Of a stretch of 64,000 nucleotides of DNA, positions 1 through 12,660 are shown piece after piece. Each line of letters opens with the position of its first letter. Positions within the stretch are counted from its first letter, which is position 1. Source of the DNA: Ophiodon elongatus (taxonomy: Eukaryota; Chordata; Actinopteri; Perciformes; Hexagrammidae); assembly GCA_016806645.1 (NCBI GenBank), contig JACSYO010002134.1:1345988-1409987 (forward strand). The letters are read 5' to 3'. The translations under genes were made by a program, and so were the position numbers. The notes below the pieces were generated by a model, which was not told the origin of the DNA, searched no databases, and worked only from the letters and a program-made list of their open reading frames with translations.

Positions 1-155
1 GGGACATTCAGGGTTCAGGAGGTTAACTTTTATAGACTCTGATGGTCACCATGAACTTCTATAATTGCATGGACACTTCTCATGTTCCTCATGTCCGTGG
101 TTGTGTTGGGATTAGTGTGTAACACTGGCATTTGTCATGTTTGTCATGTTGCTAG

Positions 156-275
156 GGGCCGTGTCGACGGGAGATGGAGAGCATCCTGAGCGGTCTTAAA
201 ATCAGCAATGTGCTCAATCCGAGGGGCTTCCGCATACCCAACTGTGACAGAAAGGGCTTCTACAAGAAAAAACAG
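156..275 (+). CDS. igfbp3: igfbp3 penultimate coding exon (thyroglobulin domain, first half)
   Basis: The exon is 120 nt, exactly 40 codons, phase 0 at both ends. The acceptor is the AG at 154-155 and the donor GTGAATG follows base 275. It encodes GPCRREMESILSGL through IPNCDRKGFYKKKQ. The first two cysteines of the thyroglobulin type-1 repeat are here, and the basic KKGFYKKKQ ends the exon. The size equals that of exon 3 in mammalian IGFBP3 as I know it. Confidence 0.95.
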
Positions 276-1197
276 GTGAATGGCTCTCCACTCTGTTTCA
301 TCTCTCTCTTTCTCACACACACTTAAACACACACACCTGCGGACATGCAAAAAGACCCACCGCATGCCTGAACACTTACAAAGAATCCTCTCCGACTCAT
401 CCCACCCACCCACACATGCCCAATCCCCCCTTTTTTTTTTCTTTTTTTTTTTGCAGCTCGGGTTGCCTTGACAGCCACATCAACACTATATTATCAGAAT
501 GGCTAATAACCATGTATTACTCCGGTAAATGCACTGCAGCCGTCTGACTCATGCCTCACAGGAAATGAAGTCGGTCAGGTGTGTTTGTGGGTGTGTGGTG
601 TGGGAGAGTGTGGGGGGTAGGGATGTAAGAATGTGGTCTGGGAGTGTGTGTGGCACGGTAGATGTGGCGGCAGGGGAGTGTATGTATGGCGCTTGTTTGA
701 TGGCGGTAGTTTTGGTGAGGGTGTGTAGGTGTGGGGTGCTGTTGGTGAGGTAAAGAAAAACAAACAGGCTGTCACTGGTTTAGTTTTTCTTGTCCGTGGT
801 ACAGCAGACTCAGGGCCACCCATAGCCTGCTCATTTGTAAGACGGGGGGAAAAAATCAAGAGAGCTAAACTTCATTTGGAGTAGTCCGGCGGCGGATGTG
901 CTGACCTTAAGGGGAGGGAGGGGGGAGGCGGGGGAAGGCTGAGGATGGATGGGAGGTGCGGTGGGCCATTGTTGAGACATACGGCATGTCAAATAAATAC
1001 CACCATCCCATTTCCTGAGGTTGGGAGCCTTATCGGAGGGATTCCACGGAACTAGAGCCCATTCTGAGAAAAGCATGAGTCACCAAAAAAAAAAAAAAAA
1101 AGAAAAAAAAAAAGCCACAAGCACCATGAGTCAGAGACCAACTCGAGCCATAACAGACACACACACACGCACACACACACACACACACACACGCACG

Positions 1198-1273
<76 letters not shown>

Positions 1274-1423
1274 AAAATCATCCTCTCAAATCACTACCTC
1301 TCTCTTTCCCCAAAGTCTCCAAAGTGCGGTTTCATTGTTACGTTCATTAAAATCAGACACTTCTTTGTTCTTTTCCTGGATTTCATCAACAAATACCTAC
1401 CAGGAAAGTGTCAGCTCCGGTCT

Positions 1424-1499
<76 letters not shown>

Positions 1500-4400
1500 C
1501 AGTGTGCCAGCCCTTGTCGCCCTTTTCTCAGAGGGCCGGTGGGGTGCAGGGTGTTGTGTTAAATTCATCCGAGGGGATGTGCCTTCACGGTGTGTTGCAG
1601 AGATTTATGACCGGAAACACAGCGAAGAGGAGACCGTGTGAACCGTCTAGGGTGACAATACTGTGAAAAGAAGGGAGCAAGGGGGGAGAGGAGGTGGGAG
1701 GGAGGGGTGAGGGGGTTGATGGGTGAAGGACTGAGCAGAGGAAATAGGGGCATAACCATACACATGATACACAAGCTGCCTTAGTATCTCAAAGTGACCC
1801 TCCACCCGAAGTCTTTTAATATCAAACGGTTGACAGGGGGCTGGTAAGTTTCATCTTTCATTTTCCAACAAATAGTGCCAGGAATCAAACTGGGAACTAA
1901 TACACCATTTGTTCACCAAGTAGTACCAGGAAGGAGGGGTCAATAGTAAAATAAGAACTATACATAAGTCCCTTTTGTGCGTTCCTTATAACGGATTAGA
2001 AAACAGTAGATAACTGTGATGGGTTTTCACACAGAAAGTCTGTGAGACTTGCAGAAGTGGAAACTCTTTCTTGTGTCTTTAGGCTATAGTCAGGAATCCA
2101 GCTACATTGCTGTTGCTTCAATCCCGTCCCGGTGATATTAGCAGCAACCACTTCTTGCTTTTACTTTGAATGAATACAGATGTTTTGCAGCAGTTTTATC
2201 AGGGATACTTGACCAGTATGTGATAATAAGCAGTACTGCAGACTCTGCGCTAATAGTTGCAGGGCCACTGGAAAGTACTCACTACAAGGAGAGGGATTTT
2301 ATTCAGAAAAAAAAAAAGGTTCAGAGTTCCTAATAAGCATTTTGGGTTTCTGGAAACGAAAACCATCTGAGGTCGGATTAGATTCATGTTGGCTACAACG
2401 GACTCAATTGGTGATAAGTTTTCACAGCAGAAAGAAAATAATCACAGAAACTTGTGAAACCGCTCCTGCAGCAACGTCTGCTTCCTCACCGGCCGCTCCA
2501 CATACTATGCTCAGTATGTTGCAAACATACTGTGCTCTGCCAAAGCATGGCTGTACACACACCGCTGTCATTTGTCACTCTTCACATTTGGCACTTGTGA
2601 CTATTTGAATGTGCTGAGCAAACTGGGGGGGATTGTGGAGAAGTAGACGAGGGCTCGCAATGTCATAGTTTGTACAATGTGTCGTCTTACCATGTCTGAA
2701 GTGTTTACAGCTGTTCGGGGCGGCCACACGCGAAGGCGCTTTGAAAAGGGCCCGCTGTGATGTTCCGCAGACTTTCCGAACTCCGCACACCTGATCAATC
2801 GCTTTTATGGCGTGACTGGCGGTTTTGGAAAGTTAAAGAAATCAGACTTTTTCTTCCACTCAGAATGCTTCTGGCTTTTTTGAAATCCATTGCAATCTAC
2901 ACAGAGGACCAAAAAAACAAAAAACACGAAAACACTTTTTAACGACCACTTTTTTTTAAGAATACAGTTGGTGAGTTTTGATACTAGAAGGATTGATTAG
3001 AGGGTTGAATATTGTTTTAAGGGTCAGCCATCACAAGGGAAAAGTCACAGGCACGCATGTGTGTGGTTTCCAGTGTACATGTTGCTGGTAATATGAGTGC
3101 CCCAACAGTGTAGGAGAAGGTTGAGCAGTGTAAGCCCTACCTCGCCTACGGAGAAACCTATTTTTAGCAGCAGTTATATGAATTAGCCCAGTATCCCAGT
3201 TCAGGTCACGCATGCCCAACACTGACCCACTCATTACACCCCTCAAAGTCTCACACTCACTTTTCCTCTTTCTCTCTCTCTCTCTCTCTCTCTCCCTCTC
3301 TCCCTGTCACTCTCTCTCTCTTTCTCTCTCTTATTCATCATTTCACCCACCCATCATTACCCCCATTGTGCCCTGCCCTACAGTCATCCACCCGCCTTTT
3401 GTTCTGCCTGCCCGCTCCATCATTCGGTCCATCCTGCCCTTCCGCCCACCTGGCTTTTCCTTCCTTGTTTGGCCAGGAATCACCCCGCAGAGGGTTGTGA
3501 ATGGGACGACAGTGCCTTCGTCTCTCTGTGTGCTCTTTCAGAGTTAAGTGTGTGTGTGTTGAGAGGAGGAGGAGGAGGAAGAGTCAGTGGGTTAAGGATG
3601 TGAGCCAGGTGCCTGCGTACCCTTATCCCTCCTCCCTCACTGTGTCCCGACAGTGCCAGGCCCATAAGGACTGACTTATTGAGCGTGACTCAGAAGGATC
3701 TGTGGAAACGTACACACCGACCACAATGGCTTTATAATAACTGGCCAACCTTCGGGGACCCAGACATCTATTTTCACTCTGTCTCTCTCTCTCTCTTTCT
3801 CTTTCTCGTTATGTTCCCTCCCTGGATTTCTAATCCACCTCGCCTTCCTTCTCACTTGGGGATGTCTTTTTTTTTTTCTTTTCTTTTTTGCCAAGGCTGT
3901 TGCATAATAGTCATATTTTACAATACCAATGCCAATGCGGTAAGTGAGTTACAGTACTGATTAAAAAAAATATATATATACCTTGACAATACGGTAGTTT
4001 GTGAATATAAATATGTTTTCTAACAAACTTTTTTCATTTTGCAAATTTCAATGAATCAGTGTCTGAACACAGGCAAAAAACAAAGGTTATGATTAAGATC
4101 AGTAAATATCAAGGAATAAGTTATGGCCAAACATTCAATGTCAACTTCTGATAGTGTTCATTGCCTGATTTTACAGACAGACAGTGTTTACTCAAAAGTT
4201 TTACGGTTTGATAGCCCATTATGATTTGTTTTAAGGCTTCAGATAATAATCACTTTCATTATTGACTGATATTTGACTCCATATTATGCTTTCCGGCTGC
4301 GAGGATCCATGTAATGTAAATATGGTAATCTGACAATGTCCAAAGTGGTGGTCTTTCATCACATCCATTCATAACATATATGCATTTTTGTGGGCTTCTA

Positions 4401-5166
4401 TTTTAAAGTTTGTGTGGCTTCCATTTTTCTATTTATCAGAAAACGCAATAACCTGCAGCTGCTCCCAATGCACTTACACGCACACACACACATGCACACA
4501 CATGCACACACACACACACACACACACGCGCACACACACACACACACACAGATGCACCCTCTTACACCAATACATATACTTGCGCCCCTACACACACACG
4601 CACACATTGCATTTTATGAGCTTGTGTTTATCCTGTGGTCAGACTAGGCTCTTTTAAATGTCCATAGAGCCCTGCGGCGCTGCTATTAGTTATAAAGACT
4701 GGCATCACAAGAGCACACATTCATATGGACAACACACGCGCATACACCCCATAAAGGTGGCATTATGTGTGTGTGTGTGTGTGTGGGGCGGATGAAATGG
4801 GCTTTTTTAGTGACAGCCATGTGGACCACGCAGGGCCAGTGTCAGGGCTGTGAGGCTCAGAATGCTTGGACTAGTGAGCACCTTGAGGGAACACTGCTCC
4901 AAAAGCCGAGTATATTCTAAAAAAAATAAAAAAAAGTATCCACAGAAAAGGTTCTGTTTACCGCCATGAAGCAAAGCAACAGGTGGTGAGTGTAGCTGGA
5001 TTGTTGGTTTAGTAGTCCTTTAGGTGACCAGGATTAGTTTGTATTTTAACAGGAAACGAGTGTGGAAATAATGTTTACAACAAAGGGGAGAAAAAACTTC
5101 TATCAGTCTTTGTCAAGTGACATCCAGTCCTCGGCAAACGTTTGGCTGTCTTTGACATTCTCCGAC

Positions 5167-5238
<72 letters not shown>

Positions 5239-5424
5239 CGTGCGTGCGTGTGTGTGTAGATTCAAGCCGTAAAGAAAGGATTGCTTGAGATGACTGCTAA
5301 TAGTTCTCAGATGAAAGAAAGACTGAGCGGAAATTCAAAGGTAGCCAAGCAACAGGGGAATGCACACATGCACATTTTGCTCTTCCTCTCCCTTCCGCCT
5401 CTCCTTTGGCTTTTCAACCCTCAC

Positions 5425-5491
<67 letters not shown>

Positions 5492-5642
5492 AAGCACATA
5501 CAGGACTCCATCATCATTAACCAGAGCAGAGGAACACAATGTTAAGCTCCTCTCCGCAGTCTCGTCCACTGGGTCAGGGCTAAAATAGAAGTTGGCCGCA
5601 GACTCAGACGATGGCACCCTGAGGGGGAATGGAGGGAGGACA

Positions 5643-5703
<61 letters not shown>

Positions 5704-8700
5704 AAACAGAGTAAGACACAAGAGGAGGAGGAAGAGATGAAGGAGGAAAACCAAAAAGAATCTCTCGATGATGTTAGCGTGTGAGAATGGGGCGTGTTGC
5801 GCTGTGTACTCGGCCCTAGACTGCTGCAGTAGTTGTTGGCGAGGTATTTTAATAGGCCTCTGTCTCTATAAAGCTGCCTTTGATCATGCACTCAGGCTGC
5901 ACGTGGATGTAGAAGACGCCGGAAACAGACACCTGGTCACACTCTAAATTCTGTCGGTCTGTCTGCCTCTGCGACGTTGCGCAGCCGCCTGCAAGGCAGT
6001 TCCGTAAGTATTGCTATAGTTTTGTTTTGGCATTTTGGGAAATATCCCCAAAGATCGTTAGAAGGAGCACAAAGTGCCTGGAGTCTCCGCCTTTTGTAAC
6101 TTAAGGCCCACTTCTTATTTTTTTTAAAGATTTACGAGGACCACCTTCCCAAATAAATGAGAAAGTAAAACATAACGTGACGTAGAGAAGGAAAAAACAA
6201 ACAAACCTGGCTGTTAATATGTGTAATTATTCTGTCAGCTGTAATGACCAAAATAAATATTATGCTTACCATCACCCGTCACTGCCTGCCTTTATGAATG
6301 AAAATGCAATGTATTTTGGGTAATATTTCCTCCCTACACAATAAGCCTAGAATAAGCCTTGCATATCTACATATAGAGTGGGTCCTCTTCGCGGAGTCCG
6401 TCCTTGAAAACCGTTCCATTTTGTGCCCGAGGGAACATAAGCTAGCCAACAGAGGCAAAACTAGTTTGTATCTACGCGATGACGTGTCACGATTGGAGTG
6501 GTGATATTCAAACGTAACCCGTCGATTCCAGTCTTCATGTTAAGCTAGGCTAGTAGTCTCCCGGCTACAGCTCCATGGTATCAATCTTCTGATGCAACTC
6601 TTGGAAAGAATGGTAATAAACTATAGAAATCGATGGTGACAGTCGCTTTCTCCAATGTTGAAGTCATCAACGTTATCAATGTAAGCCAACACACCGGTGG
6701 CATCTTGACACGTAAACCGCAGGTTGGCACGTGTCGGTGGGAACCAATGTCTATTTCCCCAGTGTCATTGTTCATCAGCTCAAGAAAAAGAAAAAGCAGC
6801 TATTTCGTCACACTCGCTCCCCGACTCATCACATCTAGGCCGATGTTAACTGATGTGTTTTGCACTTGTGCAAACATTGTCGTGCTACTTCCGAGCTGGT
6901 TTGTGGTCTGATGCACAGCTCCTCGTGTCCACAAGGAGGATTCTCCTTAAGCGTGACACTGAACCACATTGCTCCCAATGTTTGTAAATTAGAAAAATAT
7001 GAATAATGCATTGTGGACAAAAGCATCTTCCAAATTAAGGTGAGGCAATGAACCTCAAGGGGTTGCTTTGTCAGCAAAACATGGCTATAGGTTGTTTTAA
7101 GCTTTTAAAGGTACAGTGTGTGACATTTAGGGGGATTTAGTGGCAGAAAATGGAATATCATATTCATAGCTATGTCTTCAATCTAAGAATTGTTGTGTTT
7201 TCGTATTGGTAGAATAAGCCCTTTATATCTACGTAGAGAATGGGTCCTCTTCACGGAGTCCGCCCTGTTGCACCGCCATGTTTCTAGTGTGCTGGAACCA
7301 AACACTGGCAATAGCCTTTTGCGTTTTTTACACCACCTGAAGGCCAGCGTAGTTCTCCGACATCTTTGGAAAGGGACGGGTGAGAGGAGAGGTATTCAGT
7401 TGGACGCAATCGTCAACCTCACCACTAGATCCTACACACAACTCCTTTTGCCAAAGGACCAGTGTCGTTTGTTAGCCACTGACAGTCTTGATAGTACATG
7501 GATGTGCACTCCTTCTGAATACCCCTTTTCTTACCGTCCCTGGCAGACGTTGGTTTCCCATTACTTCTGTATAGGATGTGAAAATGAAGTCCTCTGATAA
7601 AACTTGATCCATCACATTAAACATCCAGTTTGCATTAGTTTAGTCGGGGTTAGATTGTCATTGTGTGGTAATGGTTAGGTTGAGATTAATGTGAAACGTC
7701 TGCATTAATTCTTACACAAAAAATGAATGCAGACCACAAGAGTGTTCTATCAATTGAAGATTTTAGATTGTAGATTAGAGAGTCTGCTCATTCATTTTCA
7801 TATTGTACAGAAATGGATGGTGACCAATGGCTACCTGGTAAGGCAAGTGGTTGGTCGTAAATGGGCGAAAAAATGCAAATCCACTGTTTTGGTCCTTCCA
7901 TCCTCAAAGTAAGCAGCTGAACCACAGAGCCATTGTCTCAATTGAAATCCAGTGTTCTGGTGTACAGAGAATAATATATATATACTTATGGACTGCCCCC
8001 TATGGGATATCTGATGTTACTGCGTGTGTGTGCTGGTGGGGGGTATGTTTATGTATAGTAGATACAACTCTTGTTTGTGTGCGCCTACATGTTTGCTGAT
8101 GTGTGTGTTTATGCGCGCTCGTGCACGCTCAGGCCATAATCACCTCCAGATGATTTTTAGTTTCTGCCAGTTTCCCAGAATAGCAGCGCTGGTTTCCTTG
8201 CAGCCCTCCAACCTTGGCCTTGGCAAATACTTTAGCAACTCCATGTTTACCTTCACACTCCTTCACTCTCACTCACTCAGTGAGTTCCTCGTTCCCTGCC
8301 CCTCTCTATCAAAAATAATCTGCTTTTTCATCGCTTACCCCCCACTGGTCAGGAGCCCATTCGCCTGATAAATAAACAGCTCACAGAGGGGACAAACTCA
8401 ACGGCGTGCTGGCTGCACGTGGACGCCTGTGCGATACTCTCCCGCTCTGATCTTGATACATTCATTATCGACCTTCACCAGGCGAGCAGCTGCCTCATCT
8501 GTAGTGTCTCTCTCTGATAGTTACAGCACATGAAAGCCGGGAGGCAGCTCCAGGCAGAGGGGCATTCCTCTCCGTGATCAACCGTGCTTTGTCTTATTGG
8601 AGTTCTGCTGAGGTGTGACTTGGCAATCCTGATACGCATTCAAAATTGAAAAGCCAACAAAGAGAGATGGAGTCTTATTATAATAAACGTGTGCACGTTG

Positions 8701-9109
8701 AGGGTTGTGTTGATAAAGCTGTGTCAGGGTAACTCCTCACCTCGGAAAACGCTAATCTGTTTTCAGACAGCGTGTCTCAAACTCCTCCGCTACTTTCCAG
8801 TCTTTCCTTCCTTCGGCCTCTAAACTAAAGATGGAAGTCGGAGCCTGCTGAGTGATGCTTGTCCATGAACATGTCTGTTGCAAACCTTCTCTTTGAAGGC
8901 TGTACACGTTCATCTTTGCACAGTGTTTGGTAAACGCAAACAAGCGGCATACTAATTCTTTTTTCCCTACCTGTTTTTCGCAGTGCCGTCCATCCAAAGG
9001 CAGGAGGCGGGGCTACTGCTGGTGTGTGGACAAATACGGGCAGCCTCTGCCCGGCTACGACGGCAAGGAGCGGGGCGAGACGCAGTGCTACAACCTGGAG
9101 AGCAAATGA
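156..9109 (+). CDS. igfbp3: insulin-like growth factor binding protein 3, C-terminal part (two exons, 5' end outside window)
   Basis: Coding blocks 156-275 and 8984-9109 join in phase 0 to give the last 81 residues of an IGFBP. They form the C-terminal thyroglobulin type-1 domain, with IPNCD, the CWCV core and the QPLPGYDGKE segment. The basic stretches KKGFYKKKQ and KGRRRG match the heparin-binding, acid-labile-subunit and nuclear-import region described for IGFBP3. Family knowledge: this secreted protein carries IGF-I and IGF-II and lengthens their half-life. The signal peptide, N-terminal IGFBP domain and variable linker lie left of base 1. The gene converges on igfbp1, as I recall in other vertebrates. 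IGFBP5 is the closest alternative, but the GPCRREME start of exon 3 and the igfbp1/adcy1 neighbourhood favour IGFBP3. Which teleost paralogue this is cannot be decided here. Confidence 0.95.
1157..1271. repeat. CA microsatellite
   Basis: About 57 dinucleotides with a few GC interruptions, in the igfbp3 intron. Confidence 0.98.
1426..1496. repeat. TG microsatellite
   Basis: Uninterrupted GT repeat, about 35 units, inverted relative to the tract at 1157-1271. Confidence 0.98.
4481..4550. repeat. CA microsatellite
   Basis: CA repeat with ATG and GCG interruptions. Confidence 0.95.
5171..5258. repeat. TG microsatellite
   Basis: TG repeat ending in TGCG units, paired in inverted orientation with 5422-5491. 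Confidence 0.98.
5422..5491. repeat. CA microsatellite
   Basis: Nearly pure CA repeat in the igfbp3 intron. Confidence 0.98.
5644..5699. repeat. GA microsatellite
   Basis: GA repeat with one AAAG interruption. It is a purine tract able to form triplex DNA. Confidence 0.95.
6345..6420 (+). mobile_element. diverged fragment related to the 7107-7448 element
   Basis: The segment from AGAATAAGCC through GTGGGTCCTCTTCGCGGAGT matches the equivalent part of the 7107-7448 copy (GGGTCCTCTTCACGGAGTCC) with a few changes. Flanking sequence is not clearly related. Confidence 0.6.
7107..7448 (+). mobile_element. miniature inverted-repeat transposable element (teleost type)
   Basis: About 340 bp. The left end AAAGGTACAGTGTGTGACAT and the inverse of the right end AAAGGAGTTGTGTGTAGGAT form imperfect terminal inverted repeats. 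A TTAA lies at the left boundary (7105-7108). Internal motifs TTTAGGGGGATTTAGTGGCA and GGGTCCTCTTCACGGAGTCC belong to a very common percomorph repeat that I recognise. No transposase. Confidence 0.75.
8984..9109 (+). CDS. igfbp3: igfbp3 terminal coding exon (CWCV core and stop)
   Basis: The exon has 41 codons plus TGA at 9107-9109. The acceptor is TTTTTCGCAG ending at 8983. It encodes CRPSKGRRRGYCWCVDKYG, then QPLPGYDGKERGETQCYN and LESK. The CWCV core and last cysteine complete the thyroglobulin type-1 fold. KGRRRG corresponds to the KGRKRG motif implicated in heparin binding and nuclear import of mammalian IGFBP3. The length equals the mammalian terminal exon. Confidence 0.95.
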   Translation, partial: CRPSKGRRRGYCWCVDKYGQPLPGYDGKERGETQCYNLESK

Positions 9110-12100
9110 GAGGACGGAGGGAGAGAGGAAGACAGATAATGGGTGGGGTGGGGACGGGGAAGGAAGGTAGAAAGACAGAGAGAGAGAGAGAGAGAGAGAG
9201 AGCCTACTTTGCCCTTGCATGTAGTTTTATGTAAACATTTGAAGGGGCTCTGGGCCTTTGATTTCAGGTCCGATTTCTGTGGGAGAGGTAGGTAGAGAGC
9301 AATGGGGAGGGGAAGGGGAAAGGGGTGGAGCACAGCCTCGGCGGCCGGCCAAGTCTCCTGTCCGTCACAGCTATCTGTCATGTGCTTAGGGAACCTTTAT
9401 CCTTTCTTTAAAACAAAAACAAAAAACTAAAGCAATTAAGCCGAACGCTGAGAGAGAAGGGGAAGAAAGGGAGAATCCTACCATCTGCACTATTCTTTTA
9501 GAGAGAGAGGAAGGAGGGACTTTTCCACTCACTTTAAAGAGGACTTGTTTGTGACTGTGACCCGAAGAAGAAAAAACGCACCACCACCGTCTCTATTGCG
9601 TGCGCGTCTGTCTGTGAGTGTGTAACCGAGAGTCTGTGTGTGTCCTAATGTGCATAACATACATGTGCACAGCTGCATGTCTGTGCAAGATGGCGCGTGA
9701 GTGTGCGCTTTCCCAAAAGTGTTTATTTGTGTAAATACTGTAAGTCACTAAGCTCAGTTTAGAGATGTCAGACTGCCCATCCCCAGCCACTGCTCCATTA
9801 CAAACAATGCAGAAAAAGTAAGCGCTCCTCTGGCTCAGGGTCCATTTTGAAGGGAAGGATTATGGGATGGCAGGGCTTTGGCTTCTTATCCAGCTCCAAA
9901 GGCCCTCCCTGCTGCCTCTGGCTTGTCCCTCGCCCTGCTATCTGGAAGGGGATGGAGGCGAACCATGCAGATACAGTGCCTTAAAAACAGACCTTTCCAT
10001 GCCTCCCCTGCCCTTCACTCCCTGTAGTCCGCCAATAAAGGAATACTTCACTGAAAATCTACCTTTTGAGTATCAAATACTTGTTCCCTGCAGGCTTGAA
10101 ATGTGGCTCTGACAAATTGGTAGCTTACCCTTTTGTGGAGGACAAGCAGCTGCAGTTAGCTTTGCGCCACAACATCTACAATACATTTGAAGGATGATTA
10201 TGCAAAAATGGCATTAAAAACATCCGTAGAAACTTATGAAACCACTCCTCCAGCGAGGTACACCACACGCAGCAGACGTTTACTGAAGGAACGGATCAAC
10301 AGCCAACATATGAGCCTTGTTTCATTGACGACTTTAAAAACAACTTCTTTTTTTTTTTTTTTAGCAATCTGATAAAAATTTGCGTTACTCTGCTAGCACA
10401 GTTTCCACGTTTCAGTTTCAAAAAAATGAAAGGCGCTGACGGAAAAAAGTCTTCCTTCTTATCGGTTGGTGCAAAACGACCCCGAATAACAGCCAAACGC
10501 ATCAGATAGGAGAACGAGGCAAACATGAAATGGCAATTCAGTCAGACTATTGGGCCTCCAAATTATGGCTGAAGGCACAGCTTTCATTGTCGCTAGAACA
10601 GTTGGCCATTTATGTTCGCAGTGTAGCGCTAACTGTGCCGGAAACAAAGAGAACTTGTGTATTTAGCCACAATGCGAATGCGTGGGAAGTGGAGAGGTGG
10701 ATTATTGCTGCTGCAGTGGTTTGAGAATTTTCCATGGACATTTCTATACTTCTGTGTTACTCTGGGCTTCCAATGGAGTCCAGTGTAACTGCTGTGAATC
10801 TCCAGTATTTAGAACTCAAAGGGTAGATTGTTGGTGGAGTATTATCGTGAGGCGGTCACTTGCTGCCCTGCAGATTCGTCTGTCTTCCGTCTCTTTCCCA
10901 CAACGTACTGTCCCTGTCCCTGTCCACGTCCCCGGTGCTGAGGTCCTCCAATCCGACATGTCCCCCACCACCCCCACCCCCCGGCCCCTCCCCCCTACAC
11001 ACCCCCGTCTAAAACTTTGTCCTCGTCTGTGTGCCTGATCCCCGTCCCCGTCTCCAAACCCACTAAACCGCGCTGTTAGTCCCCACTCCGGCACCCTTCC
11101 CAGCCTCCGGTCCTTTTTCCTGTCAGTGGTGCAACCTGGTGTAGGCTTGTTTGAACGGGACGAGCCCGTTGTGACCGGCCCGCCCAGCCGCAGGTGCCAG
11201 CTGCCCCTATGCTTCAAGCCCAAGCACAAGCACTTAAAGCACTTTAGCTGCGCCGCTACTCATCAATGCATGCAGTTAAAGACAATTGGACCTATCTGCA
11301 TCTGCATACCTTTCCTTCGAGGTAATGTCAGATGAAACAGTGTGATATTGTAAGAAAACAATAATAACCCAGGGAGGAGGGGGAAATAAAAGATCGGAGA
11401 AAAAAAAAAACAGCAAAAAAAAAAACAACAACAACGAAGCGACACCAGGACTTCTGACAGCAAACTTAGCGAACAACCCCTCAGAATCTTTTTCCATTCA
11501 ATGCAACTATTTTCTTTTTTTGTTGTTGTTGTTTTTGTTTCTTTGAAGAAGAAAAAAATGCTTGTATGATCATATGCCAACAAATCTCCACAAGGTGGAC
11601 ACAGCACCAAATATGCATTCACACAAGTGGTAGGGGGTCTGAGGGAGGAGGCGGGATCCTCCCCGAGGAGCTTCCTGCCCGATGCTCTCCCACATCCTGT
11701 GTAAAGACTTGAAAAGTGGAGAGAGTGCCGACGAAGAATGCTTGCCCAGTAGCTTGGTAGCATGAAATCGGCTGTACACTTCCTTTAATAGAGAGCAGCA
11801 ACTTACAACCAACCTGTTGGTGCTTTATCCCATCTATTCAAAGACTTGATGTACGGGGAGGAACATACATACAAATATGTTTAAGCTATTCCCTCCCTCA
11901 TATTTGTAAGTGTGTCTTTTTATATATTATTATTATTATTATTTCCTGGCCAGCTATGTGTCTGACTAGACATCATGTACAGTACTTAAAACAAAAATTA
12001 TTTATCTAAGAAAGAATTATAAGCTGATCCAAACTTGGTTTTCTTATGAAAAATTCAGTGACTCGCCGATTGCACAGCAAAGTGTATTTGATTCAGTGTA

Positions 12101-12660
12101 TTTTTGGGAATATAATCACTAATGAATGTTTTTTTTTTTTATTTTTTTTTTTTATAAATGAACCGTTTCCTTCATGTTGCTCAGCAGGGTCATTTGTAAG
12201 CTCCGTGCCCAGCAGGCAAGTTTTAGCCTCAGGCAAAATCTGTGTCAGTCAGGCACTCAGGTCTCTGGTCATCTTAGTTCACTGCCGCTTCAGGCACCCC
12301 TCAATAAGTCACTTCTCTCCATGCACACCCGGCCATCCCGCCTCAGTCTGTTAGTGCAGAGCCAGGGTCACACTTCTGTCATGTCACTTTTTTTTTATTT
12401 CCGATCATTACTTTTTCCCTGCTGGTCACGCTAAGAATCTCTCTGTTCACGGGTCAATGTATTTTGTTTCTCATGTCAAGTGTTTTTTTTTTTTTTTTTA
12501 TTATTCAAACTTTTCATGATACTTAACTAGACATCACACCGCTATTATTTTCTCTGAGAAATGAAATGATTTTGATTCAAAAATATAATTTGTATTTAAT
12601 GTCTTTTTTTTTTTTTCTTTTTTTTTTTTTTTTAATAAAAAGTGAACACATTTTAAGACG
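9110..12660 (+). other. igfbp3: igfbp3 3' UTR region (end uncertain)
   Basis: This is non-coding sequence after the igfbp3 stop. AATAAA signals on the + strand lie at 10034-10039, 11385-10390+1000 (that is 11385-11390) and 12634-12639. The last follows long T tracts and is followed by a T/G-rich stretch, so it could be the distal end. A repeat-like segment from about 10025 to 10870 shares the run AGAAACTT.TGAAACC.CTCC with position 2440, so part of the apparent UTR may be an inserted repeat. RNA 3'-end reads would settle the true end. Confidence 0.45.
12634..12639 (+). promoter_or_regulatory. igfbp3: candidate distal polyA signal of igfbp3
   Basis: AATAAA sits after a long oligo-T stretch, with a T/G-rich segment (about 12660-12690) where a downstream element would be. 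It is the last forward AATAAA before the convergent igfbp1 3' end at 13261. Using it would imply a UTR of about 3.5 kb; the signal at 10034 would give about 0.9 kb. Confidence 0.35.

Larger units (their letters stand above)
276..8983 (+). other. igfbp3: last igfbp3 intron (8.7 kb)
   Basis: The intron runs from GTGAATGG to TTTTTCGCAG. It has no coding exon on either strand that I can support. It holds CA/TG/GA/TC microsatellites (1157, 1426, 3272, 4481, 5171, 5422, 5644), one near-complete miniature transposon (7107-7448) and a diverged relative (about 6345-6420). A CA-rich tract (314-338) begins about 38 nt past the donor. The stretch 3960-4380 and most of 7600-8900 are ordinary AT-rich DNA with nothing I recognise. 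Confidence 0.85.

Noticed and set aside
1021..1281. Open frames made of THTHTH or VCVCVC repeats here and at some twenty other places
   Set aside because: They are translations of CA/TG microsatellites, open on several frames and strands at once, with no gene signature.
3212..3547. 111-codon frame rich in Ser/Leu/Pro
   Set aside because: Driven by a CT-rich low-complexity tract inside the igfbp3 intron; no homology or splice support.
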